Assembly (NCBI GenBank): GCA_016934095.1
Contig: JAFGTO010000241.1
Span: forward strand, 1-13,049
Reading direction: 5' to 3'
Source: Candidatus Glassiibacteriota bacterium
GTDB taxonomy: Bacteria; Gemmatimonadota; Glassbacteria; GWA2-58-10
DNA length: 13,049 nucleotides
Shown here: in pieces, positions 6,130 to 13,049 of the stretch
Layout of the letters: the number at the start of each line of letters is the position of its first letter
Position numbering within the stretch: the first letter of the stretch is position 1
Position numbers and translations under genes: made by a program
Notes under the pieces: model-generated
Database searches by the model: none
Seen by the model: the letters and a program-made list of their open reading frames with translations, nothing else
Told to the model about the DNA's origin: nothing

Positions 6130-8685
6130 TCAGGGGTTGGCCTGGTCGGCGATTTTCCGCTGCAGCGGGATGAGGAAATTGTTCTCCAGGTATTCGGCCT
6201 TTTCAGGGTCCAGCCGGGCCGCGGTCCGTAAAAGCTCCAGGGCTTCCGGCCAGCGGCTGGAGTCATCCAGGCAGACCGCCGCCAGGCCCAGGTGGGCCTG
6301 GAAGTCATCAGGCTCCGTTGCAAGGACGGCTTGGTAATATTTTTCCGCCAGGTCTTTCCTGCCGGACTCCAGGTAAACACGGGCCAGTTTGCCGCTAGCC
6401 ACCACCTGGGTGCTGTCGGCCGCCAGGGCCCTGAGGTAAAAGCTCTCGGCACCCCCGGTGTCGCCTTCCTGCTGGGCCAGCATGCCCAGGTCGGTCAGGG
6501 TCTCGGGGTGTCCGGGTTCCAGCTCCAGCACTTTCTCGAAATACCTCCGGGCTTCGGGAATGTTGCCGGTCTCGCGGTCGATACTGCCGATCCGGTGTAA
6601 AATATCCACGTCGTCCTGGTTGATATACAGGGTGAGTTTCAAATGTTCTATGGCCTTTTGGTAATTCCTCTGCACATAATAGATCTGTCCGAGAATGGCA
6701 TGGGTCTCGGGATCCAGGCTCTTGACCTTGAGCACCTCGTTGAGGTAATAAACGGCCCGCAGGTGGTTGCCCAGCTGGTAATGGGCCGATGCCATCCTCC
6801 GGTTCCAGGACTCGGGGTCTTCGATGTTACCGGAGAGTCTCTCCAGCAGCGCGATCGACTCTTTGGGCCTGTTCAGGCGCAAAAGCGCATCGCTCAGCAG
6901 GATAGTCGCCTTGAAGTCTCTCGGTTTCAGCTCGAGGCACCGTTTCAGCTCGTCGAGCATCGGGATGACATCGTTCAGGGCTTCATAGGCCAGGGCCGCC
7001 TCATAGTGCAGGGACGCCGGGTGGCCCGGACTTTGGGTCCTGGCGTTGACATCGGCAAGTATCTGCAGCACGGATTCCCGGTAGTTATAAATTTTTAACA
7101 GCGGGACCCGGTTTTTCTGAACCTCACAGACCGGCCGGCCGTAGCGCAGGATCACCCGGTCCAGGTCCCTGAAAATGCCCTGCCTGAAGTAGATCAGGTA
7201 GTATTCGGGGTACATGACATCGAAGCGGAGAGAGGGTTTGATCCTTCCCAGCTCCTGGAGGAACCGGAAAAGGTCGTTGTTCCTGGTGGAGATTACCGAG
7301 GAGTCCGGCAGGGTGGTGTTGATCAGCTCACAGGCCGACCCGTTGACCGGGTCCCACCAGTAGGTGGTCTCCATGCCGAGCTTGTCGGCTCCGCTCATGC
7401 CGCCGGCCAGGACATTGTAGTAGCAGAGCTCGTAAGGGTGAAGGCGGGCCAGCACCACTGCGGCAGGGACCACCAGCAGGCCCAGCAGTACAGACGCAGC
7501 GAGCGGCTGCGCCCGGGTTTTCAGCCTTCCAAGCAGTCTGCCGAGCAATTCCCTGGCATGGGGGACGAGATGGTGGAACCCCTTGGCTGAGAGCACGGCG
7601 ATAAAGGCGAAAGAGGGCAGGAACAGCCGGACCCCGTCGTGCCCGGGCGAGCCGGGCAGCATCATCACCGCTGTCAGCGCCAGCCAGTGGAGCAGCATGT
7701 GGCTGGCCCAGGGGTCAGCCAGCGGATTTCTCAGGGTCTTGTAAGACCCGTAGAGGAAACCGGCCAGAGCGACCGGCGGCACGGTGAATGCCGTGTAGAC
7801 CAGGCTGTGGTGCCAGGGCAGGAAAAAGACGTAATCTTTTCCCAGGTAATGGATGGAGGCATCGCTGTAGTAGTGCCGGCTCCTGGTTATACTGCTGAAG
7901 ATAAAAGTAAAGATCCGCTCGAAGGGGTCGTGCCACCACTGGGGGTTAAGGCTCAGCATGACCAGGGGGCTGATCACGAGCGCCAGCCCCAGAGGCAGGA
8001 CCGCCTGCCTGAAGCGGCGGGTCAGCAGCACGAAAAGGACCAGCGGGACCGGGATGATAAAAGCGGTGAACTTGGTAGCCAGCGCCAGGCCGTAGACCAC
8101 GGCGAAGACCGCCGCCCAGCGGCGCGACTCCAGCGCCCGGTAAAAACTGGCCGCCGCGGCGAACCAGAGCAGGCTCAGCGGCATGTCCGTGGCCCCGAGG
8201 TGGGCATGGCCGAACACCCTGGGCATCAGCAGGAAAGCCCCGGCCGCCCAGAACCCCGCGGCTGTCCCGTACCTTCGCCCCACAGTCTGGAACAACAGGG
8301 CCACCAGTAAGGCGAACATGATCGCCGGAGACAGCCGGTAGGCCCCCATGGGGCCCAGCCACCTCCCGAAAAGAGTCAGGGTAACCGAGCTGCAGAGCTT
8401 GTAGAAATGCGGGTGGACATTGAATTCGGGGCTGTAGTTCCAGTAGCTGTCGAGCACGCTGCTGCTGAGCGGCTCAGCCCATTTCCCATCCGCGAAAGCC
8501 TCGCCGGCCTGGCCGAACCACTCTATCTGCTTAAGGCAGGAACGGTAGTAGCCGGGCTCATCGGTGGTTATCCCCAGGTCTTCGAGAGTGGCCACGGTCA
8601 GCAGCAATGCTGCCAGGCCGACAGCCACGCTCAAGTAAGGGAGATACTTGGGCACCCGTCCGGCGGCGCTCGTTGGTTTGTCCAC
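6130..8685 (-). CDS. GT39/PMT-like membrane glycosyltransferase with C-terminal TPR domain
   Basis: An 851-residue integral membrane protein. The N-terminal part (about 1-430) has around ten hydrophobic segments, for example 14-34 and 118-135. The first outside loop carries TTDEP (D42, E43), the acidic pair expected in polyprenyl-phosphate-sugar-dependent PMT/ArnT-type enzymes. HPHFYKL and HLGATDMPL (D167) also fit this family. After the membrane part, YYNVLAGGMSGADKLG and ETTYWWDP recur in GT39-like proteins of this kind. Residues about 555-840 form roughly seven or eight TPR units, such as NYQKAIEHLKLTLYINQDD and NIPEARRYFEKVLELEP. It probably moves a sugar from a lipid carrier to a glycan, lipid or protein at the outer face of the inner membrane, with the TPR part binding partners; acceptor unknown. 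The start is GTG at 8683-8685 with no strong Shine-Dalgarno, so it is moderately uncertain. Confidence 0.85.
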   Translation of the reverse strand: MDKPTSAAGRVPKYLPYLSVAVGLAALLLTVATLEDLGITTDEPGYYRSCLKQIEWFGQAGEAFADGKWAEPLSSSVLDSYWNYSPEFNVHPHFYKLCSSVTLTLFGRWLGPMGAYRLSPAIMFALLVALLFQTVGRRYGTAAGFWAAGAFLLMPRVFGHAHLGATDMPLSLLWFAAAASFYRALESRRWAAVFAVVYGLALATKFTAFIIPVPLVLFVLLTRRFRQAVLPLGLALVISPLVMLSLNPQWWHDPFERIFTFIFSSITRSRHYYSDASIHYLGKDYVFFLPWHHSLVYTAFTVPPVALAGFLYGSYKTLRNPLADPWASHMLLHWLALTAVMMLPGSPGHDGVRLFLPSFAFIAVLSAKGFHHLVPHARELLGRLLGRLKTRAQPLAASVLLGLLVVPAAVVLARLHPYELCYYNVLAGGMSGADKLGMETTYWWDPVNGSACELINTTLPDSSVISTRNNDLFRFLQELGRIKPSLRFDVMYPEYYLIYFRQGIFRDLDRVILRYGRPVCEVQKNRVPLLKIYNYRESVLQILADVNARTQSPGHPASLHYEAALAYEALNDVIPMLDELKRCLELKPRDFKATILLSDALLRLNRPKESIALLERLSGNIEDPESWNRRMASAHYQLGNHLRAVYYLNEVLKVKSLDPETHAILGQIYYVQRNYQKAIEHLKLTLYINQDDVDILHRIGSIDRETGNIPEARRYFEKVLELEPGHPETLTDLGMLAQQEGDTGGAESFYLRALAADSTQVVASGKLARVYLESGRKDLAEKYYQAVLATEPDDFQAHLGLAAVCLDDSSRWPEALELLRTAARLDPEKAEYLENNFLIPLQRKIADQANP

Positions 8686-8749
8686 TTGACCCGGCCGGTG
8701 GATTGCAGGTTCGTGAGTTCAGCGAAAGAATAAGGTTTGGTTCGTCTAA

Positions 8750-8778
8750 AGTCTAACATACCGCTGCTGCGGGATCAA
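8750..8778 (-). promoter_or_regulatory. Candidate sigma-70-type promoter for the glycosyltransferase-TPR gene
   Basis: On the - strand, TTGATC (8778-8773) is followed after 17 bases by TAGACT (8755-8750). Each hexamer matches the sigma-70 consensus at 4 of 6 positions, with ideal spacing. Transcription would start near 8743, giving a leader of about 60 bases before the GTG start. The host's own promoter consensus is unknown, so this is tentative. Confidence 0.35.
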
Positions 8779-8790
8779 TACTATTCGGTA

Positions 8791-8809
8791 CCCGGCAGGG
8801 ACTGCCGGG
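8791..8809. repeat. Small GC-rich hairpin in the divergent intergenic region
   Basis: CCCGGCA (8791-8797) and TGCCGGG (8803-8809) form a perfect 7-bp stem around GGGAC. No T-run follows on either strand, so it is not a standard terminator. It lies just upstream of the - strand promoter candidate and could be a protein-binding site or chance. Confidence 0.4.
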
Positions 8810-9087
8810 CGGCCGCAACGATCCAAGTTGACTCCCGGATGCATTGTTTTTAACTTGTTTAGGAGGGCGTTTAAATAATACCTCGACGCCCCGTGGTAAA
8901 ATTTCTTGGTTCACGGACTGTCAAGGGCAAGGCAAACCGTTTCTACCGTAACTGTAAGTTATCTAATATGTTATGTGATTAATGCTCTCTTGCCGCATGT
9001 TGTTGTCCCAGGGGTGGAAACGGCCCTAGACAGCCATATTCGCTGGAAATTTGTATTTTTCAATACGCTTATTGAACTAAAGAAGAA

Positions 9088-10671
9088 GTGATCCAGACAA
9101 AGATTAAGGTAAAAATAATGGTAATAGTCCGGTTCTTGTCCGCCGTAATAGTATTGATAATTCTCTGCTTACCGGGCTGTGAAGGCCGGAGGCAGGTCGG
9201 TAAATGGGAGCGGTTCGAGCTGATATTCCACGCGGAGCCGCAGGGCAATCCCTTTACCGCAGTCAGGCTGGGAGCGGTCTTTACCTCGCCGGGCGGGGAA
9301 AGTGTCGAGGTGGAGGGCTTTTACGACGGGGACGGCAGGGGCGGCAGCTCCGGTGACGTCTACAAGATACGTTTCGCACCCCCTGAGCTCGGGCCCTGGC
9401 AATATAAAATTTCATCCAATATCAAGGGGCTGGGGGGTACGGGGGGCGGGTTCGACTGCGTGGCCTCCGGAAAGAAAGGCCCGCTGGTCCGCGACCGGCT
9501 ATATCCCTGGTACCTGAGGTGGGCGGACGGCGGTTTTTTCTTCGAGACCGGGGCCAACGATCCCGAGTCCTTCCTGGCGGCGGGTTTCGCCTCGCAGCCA
9601 CAGCGGCTGGAGGCTATCGACTGCCTGGCGGAGGCGGGCTGCAATATCCTCTATTTCGGCATGGTGAATGCCGGCCCGGGCGACGGCGGCCCGGGAGAGA
9701 AAGTAACCCCCTGGCGCGGCGGGTTCGACAACCCGGACTTCGAGACCATCTGCCTGGATTTCATGAACCGCCTGGAAGGGGTGCTCGACCGCATGGCCGA
9801 GCGCGGCGTGGTGGCGCACCTGGTGTTCTACCTGGATGACTGCGGAGGGATCTCCCGCAGGATAACACCCAGCCAGGAAGAGCTCTGGTTCCGCTATACC
9901 GCGGCCCGTTTCGGCAGCTACCCGGGCCTGGTCTGGGACCTGGCCGAGGAGTTCGAGGAGGAGTTCGACCTCGAGTGGTGCACCTCCCGGGCCGCCTGGC
10001 TGAAAAAGTACGATCAGCTTAAACACCCGGTTACCGTGCACCAGCTCTCGGCGGACAGCTTCGCTCCGGCAGGGAATCCCGGTTTCGACCTGACCGCCCT
10101 GCAGTACAACACCACCGACCCGGACTCGCTCAATGCGGCGGTGCTCAAGGTACGGCGCCAGGTGGAAGAAGCCGGCCGGCCGGTACCGGTATCGCTCATC
10201 GAGTGGACCCCTGTCGAGCCGGGCCAGGCAGAGCAGGCCCGCAAAGGGATCTGGGCCATCGCCACCGCCGGCGGGACCTGCCAGATTTTCAACAAGGACC
10301 AGAGGCCGGTCGAGCTTGATTTCGGCAAATGGGCGGAACACTGGCGCTCTGCGGCGGTCCTGAGAAAGCTGTTCGAATCCCTGCCTTTCGAGCGCATGAC
10401 CCCGGACAACAGCCTGGTCTCGGCCGGTTTCTGCCTGGCCCTGCCCGGGACCTGCTGCCTGGTTTACCAGCCGAGGGGAGGGGAGTTCTCCCTGAAGCTG
10501 CCGCAGGCGGAAAAAGCTTACTTCGCCTACTGGGTAGATCCCCGGCAGGGGCGGTTGACCGCTGCCGGCGAGGTTGCCAGGGCCGGGGGCGAGTTGGTTT
10601 TCAGCACCCCGGACTCCACGGACTGGGCCCTGCTGATCACGGACCGGCCGAGGGCTGATTTGTCCAGGTAA
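9088..10671 (+). CDS. Lipoprotein with DUF5060-like and DUF4038/apiosidase-like glycosidase domains
   Basis: A 527-residue exported lipoprotein likely to act on a glycan at the cell envelope. The signal region ends in the lipobox LPGC with acceptor Cys31 (numbered from the GTG start). Residues about 40-125 match the DUF5060 Ig-like fold (WERFELIFHAEPQGNPF, EGFYDGDG, YKIRFAPPELGPWQYKI). Residues about 135-440 resemble the DUF4038/GH140-like TIM barrel: LAEAGCNILYFGMVN, then GLVWDLAEEFEEEF with E287/E288 as likely acid/base, then PVSLIEWTP with E372 as likely nucleophile. The C-terminal 90 or so residues form a beta-sandwich of the type that often closes these proteins. GH140 includes apiosidases, but the substrate here cannot be read from sequence. 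The start is ambiguous: GTG at 9088 has only a purine-rich upstream, while ATG at 9118 has AAGG eight bases upstream and still leaves a usable signal. A strong G-quadruplex motif lies in the coding strand at 9426-9450. Confidence 0.8.
   Translation: MIQTKIKVKIMVIVRFLSAVIVLIILCLPGCEGRRQVGKWERFELIFHAEPQGNPFTAVRLGAVFTSPGGESVEVEGFYDGDGRGGSSGDVYKIRFAPPELGPWQYKISSNIKGLGGTGGGFDCVASGKKGPLVRDRLYPWYLRWADGGFFFETGANDPESFLAAGFASQPQRLEAIDCLAEAGCNILYFGMVNAGPGDGGPGEKVTPWRGGFDNPDFETICLDFMNRLEGVLDRMAERGVVAHLVFYLDDCGGISRRITPSQEELWFRYTAARFGSYPGLVWDLAEEFEEEFDLEWCTSRAAWLKKYDQLKHPVTVHQLSADSFAPAGNPGFDLTALQYNTTDPDSLNAAVLKVRRQVEEAGRPVPVSLIEWTPVEPGQAEQARKGIWAIATAGGTCQIFNKDQRPVELDFGKWAEHWRSAAVLRKLFESLPFERMTPDNSLVSAGFCLALPGTCCLVYQPRGGEFSLKLPQAEKAYFAYWVDPRQGRLTAAGEVARAGGELVFSTPDSTDWALLITDRPRADLSR
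9426..9450 (+). other. Predicted G-quadruplex motif within the lipoprotein gene
   Basis: Four G-tracts of 4, 6, 6 and 3 bases are separated by CT, TAC and C, which fits the G3+N1-7 rule with very short loops. It lies on the coding strand, so the mRNA could fold as well. It encodes the glycine-rich stretch GLGGTGGGF between the DUF5060-like and catalytic domains, which may be all it reflects. Confidence 0.65.
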
Positions 10672-10697
10672 TTTGAGGCACTCCTGCCGGAAATGGC

Positions 10698-10726
10698 TTG
10701 ACCGTGAAATCGGCTTGAGCTATCTT
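10698..10726 (+). promoter_or_regulatory. Candidate sigma-70-type promoter for the AICAR formyltransferase gene
   Basis: TTGACC (10698-10703) is followed after 17 bases by TATCTT (10721-10726), matching consensus at 5 of 6 and 4 of 6 positions. It would start transcription near 10733 and leave a leader of about 60 bases. The second half overlaps another TTGA (10715-10718). This fits the gene having its own promoter rather than relying on the lipoprotein gene 120 bases upstream. Confidence 0.4.
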
Positions 10727-10791
10727 GCCGGCAATGTTATCCAGGCATCACAGGCTGGCCTTGAAGGATAAATTTTTTTCGGGAGTCGCGG

Positions 10792-11907
10792 ATGAGCAAG
10801 AGCAGATCGAGTATCTACTTCACCGCCGGCGGCAGGGTTTTCCCGGATGCGGTCGAGGTGCTGGGCCACTCCTATGAAAAGGTCGAAGACCTGCGCTACG
10901 GAACCAACCCCAACCAGGGTGCGGCGTTCTACCGGAGGCTGCAGGAGGGCCCCTCGGTGATGGGAGCCATGGAGACCCTCAAGAGCGGCAAGGGCGGATT
11001 GAGCCAGACCAACCTCGAGGACATCCACCATGCCCTGGGCATTGTCAAGTATTTCGACCGCCCGGCCTGCGCGGTGATGAAGCACCTGAACCCCAGCGGC
11101 GCCGCGGTGCAGTTCGATGATGAGCCCCAGGTGGTGGTTTACCGCCGTGCCCGCGACTGCGATGCCCGCGCCGCTTTCGGCTCGGTGGTAGTCTTCAACA
11201 AGAACGTCTCCGTGCAGACCGCCGAGGAGGTCATGAGCACCATCGTGGAGGAGGTGGTGGCCCCGGATTACGAGGAGGGCGCACTGGAGGTGTTCGCTGA
11301 CCACGCCCGTTTCGGCCGCAACCGCCATATCCGGGTGATCAGGGTGCCCAACCTGAAAAAGCTGCCTCGCTTCGAAGGTGATGAGACCTACGGAGTAAAG
11401 GAGATCAAGGTGCTCGGGGACGGCTCGCTGGTCGTGGCCGATCCTTTCCTTACCTCGATCAGCAGCGCCAAGGACCTGCAGCCTGCAGAGGCGGAGATGA
11501 AGTCCGGGGAAAAGGTGGTCATTAGCACGGAGCTGAAACCCGAGCTGGCCAGGGACATGCTTTTCGCCTGGTATGTCAATTTCAACGTGCGCTCGAACGG
11601 CGTAGTGATCGCCAGGGAAGGCACCACCCTGGCGGTGGGCACCGGCCAGCAGGACAGGGTGGGAGCCGTTGAGCAGGCCGTGGCCAAGGCCCGGGCCAAT
11701 GCCGGGGACCAGGCCCTGGCCGGAGCCGTGCTTAGCTCGGACGGTTTCTTCCCCTTCCGCGACTCGATCGACCTGTGCGCCGAGGCCGGGATCGCCGCGA
11801 TCATCCAGCCCGGCGGGAGCCTGCGCGACTTCGAGGTGATCGAGGCCTGCAACGAGCACGGGATAGCCATGGTTTTTACCGGCGAGCGCTGTTTCTCGCA
11901 CCATTAG
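10792..11907 (+). CDS. purH: Stand-alone AICAR formyltransferase (PurH C-terminal domain type)
   Basis: This 371-residue cytoplasmic enzyme should transfer a formyl group from 10-formyltetrahydrofolate to AICAR, giving FAICAR, the penultimate step of purine synthesis. The landmarks are those of the AICARFT half of PurH: LRYGTNPNQ (R35-Q42), the catalytic Lys-His pair in MKHLNPSGAA (K97, H98), AFGSVVVFNK, and SDGFFPFRDSIDLCAEAGIAAIIQPGGS. The C-terminal IAMVFTGERCFSHH is the usual family end. Standard PurH is about 510-530 residues, with an N-terminal IMP cyclohydrolase (MGS-like) domain. That domain is absent here, and GGGAG six bases before the ATG supports the start at 10792. The cyclisation step must therefore be coded elsewhere in the genome. 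Neighbours are unrelated, and a separate promoter candidate lies upstream. Confidence 0.9.
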   Translation: MSKSRSSIYFTAGGRVFPDAVEVLGHSYEKVEDLRYGTNPNQGAAFYRRLQEGPSVMGAMETLKSGKGGLSQTNLEDIHHALGIVKYFDRPACAVMKHLNPSGAAVQFDDEPQVVVYRRARDCDARAAFGSVVVFNKNVSVQTAEEVMSTIVEEVVAPDYEEGALEVFADHARFGRNRHIRVIRVPNLKKLPRFEGDETYGVKEIKVLGDGSLVVADPFLTSISSAKDLQPAEAEMKSGEKVVISTELKPELARDMLFAWYVNFNVRSNGVVIAREGTTLAVGTGQQDRVGAVEQAVAKARANAGDQALAGAVLSSDGFFPFRDSIDLCAEAGIAAIIQPGGSLRDFEVIEACNEHGIAMVFTGERCFSHH

Positions 11908-11984
11908 CCATAACCGCCGCCTTGGCTATTGAACGATCACGCGTTTTCCGGCAAAAGCGCTTTTCCCCGGCCCGGGGTGCTTTC

Positions 11985-12905
11985 ATGCGAATCTTCAGTG
12001 GCTTCGAAGAATACCGGTCGCAGCTTGTTTTCGGCCTGCTGGTGGGCCTGGTTTCCCTGGCCGCAGTCTGGCTGGAGTTCCGCTACAGCTACGTGGAGAC
12101 TGCCATCGGCCGCTATCTTGCCTGGCACAACCAGGACCGCCGGGTTTTCGGCCAGGTCTGGGAAAATGTCTCCACCTCGGAGAATGTCCAGCAGAGACTG
12201 GATAACCTGGTCGAGGACGTGCGCCGCCAGGAAGTGGTGGCAGAGCGTATCAGGACGGTCGACCGCCTGGTGGAGCTGGTAGCCGCCAATGAGCGGGTGA
12301 TCCTCAGCCGGGACCAGTTCCTGGAGATGTACTCCGACCTTCCCTACTACCAGAGCTCCCTGATCATCGAGCCGTTCCACCTGCTGGAGCTGATCGGAAA
12401 GTTCCCCTCCTGGGAGCGCACCCTGATCGTCCTCGACACGGAAGGAATGTTTTTTTACCTGGTGGACGGGCTGAACAACGTGCTCGAGAGCATCGTCATG
12501 CCCCGCGAGTACACGGACTTTTTCGTGCAGGAAAAAAAGACCCGCAACTACCCACTGGATGCCGTGGGCACACTGGCCGGGGGCATTTACCCCGCGGAAG
12601 CTTTTTTCGGGGCCCTGGCGCTGCTGGGTCCCCAGGAGCGGGAGGGTATCCCGCTGACCCCTGTCGAGCTGATCTCCTGGCGCTACCGCCTCCAGCGGGT
12701 GGCGGTCTCCCCGGGAGCCATGATCGTAGACCGGATGGAGATGGGGTTCGAGCTGGTCCAGGAGGACGGCCTGAAGACTTACCGCATCCTGGGCCGCAGC
12801 GGCGCTGTGCTGGCCCTGGCGACCGGGATGGATGAGATAGCGGGCAGGCGGGAAGGCCCGGGCCTGCCGGGGGGAGGAGTGCCCGCACCCCAGGCAGAGC
12901 CTTGA
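11985..12905 (+). CDS. Unknown membrane-anchored protein with a coiled-coil-like region
   Basis: I do not recognise this 306-residue protein. One hydrophobic segment near the N-terminus (about residues 13-30, VFGLLVGLVSLAAVW) predicts a signal anchor. A helical, charged, coiled-coil-prone stretch follows at about 55-100 (VQQRLDNLVEDVRRQEVV, RLVELVAANERVILSRDQF). A compact mixed alpha/beta region at about 105-290 includes ERTLIVLDTEGMFFYLVDG and a conserved-looking ELISWRYRLQRV segment. The C-terminus is a low-complexity Gly/Pro tail. I chose ATG 11985 because it directly precedes the membrane segment. The frame stays open upstream into the AICARFT gene, but those residues read as out-of-frame sequence. 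The ribosome site is weak (GGGG about eight bases upstream). It starts 77 bases after the AICARFT gene and may be co-transcribed with it. It could be an envelope or cell-division accessory protein; that is speculation. Confidence 0.72.
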   Translation: MRIFSGFEEYRSQLVFGLLVGLVSLAAVWLEFRYSYVETAIGRYLAWHNQDRRVFGQVWENVSTSENVQQRLDNLVEDVRRQEVVAERIRTVDRLVELVAANERVILSRDQFLEMYSDLPYYQSSLIIEPFHLLELIGKFPSWERTLIVLDTEGMFFYLVDGLNNVLESIVMPREYTDFFVQEKKTRNYPLDAVGTLAGGIYPAEAFFGALALLGPQEREGIPLTPVELISWRYRLQRVAVSPGAMIVDRMEMGFELVQEDGLKTYRILGRSGAVLALATGMDEIAGRREGPGLPGGGVPAPQAEP

Positions 12906-13025
12906 GTTGCCCGGCGAGTGCATTCCCCGCGGTTTGCTGTACCGGTTAGCGAGCGAAAAAAATAGAAGCTGTTTCATAACTTACGTATAACTACAATATA
13001 GAATTCGCGGTTTATGGCAGTTTGA
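12906..13025. other. AT-rich upstream region of the last gene
   Basis: After the preceding stop, composition shifts sharply to AT-rich from about 12955. A TACAAT at 12992-12997 resembles a -10 box, but no good -35 box is found at standard spacing. No terminator hairpin is evident for the upstream gene. Confidence 0.35.
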
Positions 13026-13049
13026 ATGATGTTGAAAATAGCAATTGTC
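13026..13049 (+). CDS. Possible 5' end of a + strand gene (partial)
   Basis: Two adjacent ATG codons (13026-13031) begin a frame reading MMLKIAIV up to the window edge. A start followed by KIAIV is common for Rossmann-type proteins such as NAD-dependent epimerases or glycosyltransferases. Eight residues cannot identify it. No strong ribosome site is visible upstream. Confidence 0.4.

Larger units (their letters stand above)
8686..9087. other. 402-base divergent intergenic region
   Basis: This region separates the - strand glycan block from the + strand block and should contain promoters for both. It holds a promoter candidate for the glycosyltransferase gene (8750-8778), a hairpin at 8791-8809 and an AT-rich stretch at about 8840-9080. 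An AGGAGGG at 8861-8867 looks like a ribosome site but has no start codon at usable distance. I found no convincing gene, tRNA or riboswitch. Confidence 0.5.

Noticed and set aside
8906..9091. 61-codon frame upstream of the lipoprotein gene
   Set aside because: It begins at a TTG with no ribosome site, lies in an AT-rich intergenic region and matches no family. The stop/start overlap is noted as a weak finding but is not enough to call a gene.
10720..11904. 394-codon - strand frame opposite the AICARFT gene
   Set aside because: It is almost exactly antisense to a well-recognised enzyme and has His/Gly/Leu-rich shadow composition with no domain signature.
12843..12868. GGCAGGC/GCCTGCC inverted repeat near the end of the last complete gene
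   Set aside because: A 7-bp stem inside GC-rich coding sequence with no following T-run; expected by chance at this composition.
1..13049. CRISPR array, tRNA, rRNA, transposase, toxin-antitoxin or defence operon
   Set aside because: I looked on both strands and saw no regularly spaced repeats, no tRNA-like cloverleaf, no rRNA-like stretch and no protein with these family motifs.

Overview
This is a GC-rich bacterial window with six substantial intact genes, one gene broken by a small mobile element, and gene fragments at both edges. The host looks like a diderm (Gram-negative-type) bacterium. The signs are a lipoprotein signal, a secreted 1433-residue glycosidase-like protein with a classical signal peptide, and a PMT/ArnT-type membrane glycosyltransferase. 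The mix of secreted carbohydrate-active proteins, a stand-alone AICAR transformylase, a GxxExxY gene and proteins I cannot place suggests an uncultured lineage, perhaps of the FCB group or Planctomycetes. That taxonomic guess is inference only; nothing here is a taxonomic marker.

Layout: 1-86 is the 3' end of a + strand gene. From 247 to 8685 everything lies on the - strand. Reading with transcription, the order is a GT39-like membrane glycosyltransferase with a TPR tail (8685-6130), a very large GH42-like secreted protein (5967-1666), a disrupted GxxExxY gene (about 1641-1001) and a SAM-dependent methyltransferase (1017-247). A 402-bp divergent intergenic region (8686-9087) separates this block from a + strand block. 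That block holds a DUF5060/DUF4038-type lipoprotein (9088-10671), a stand-alone AICAR formyltransferase resembling the PurH C-terminal half (10792-11907) and an unknown membrane-anchored protein (11985-12905). The last 24 bases look like the first codons of another + strand gene in an AT-rich stretch.

The most interesting structure is at 1044-1654. A GxxExxY gene, bordered by a perfect 13-bp inverted repeat, has been interrupted and frameshifted by a 188-bp non-autonomous (MITE-like) element. The element has about 15-bp terminal inverted repeats, a large internal 27-bp-arm hairpin and an apparent CTA target duplication. Taking it out restores a continuous family motif, so this is a mobile element nested in what may itself be a mobile cassette.

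Functionally, the two glycosidase-like exported proteins and the membrane glycosyltransferase point to polysaccharide or glycan processing at the cell surface. The AICAR transformylase is housekeeping purine synthesis and is unrelated to its neighbours. I see no tRNA, rRNA, CRISPR array, transposase gene or recognisable defence system.
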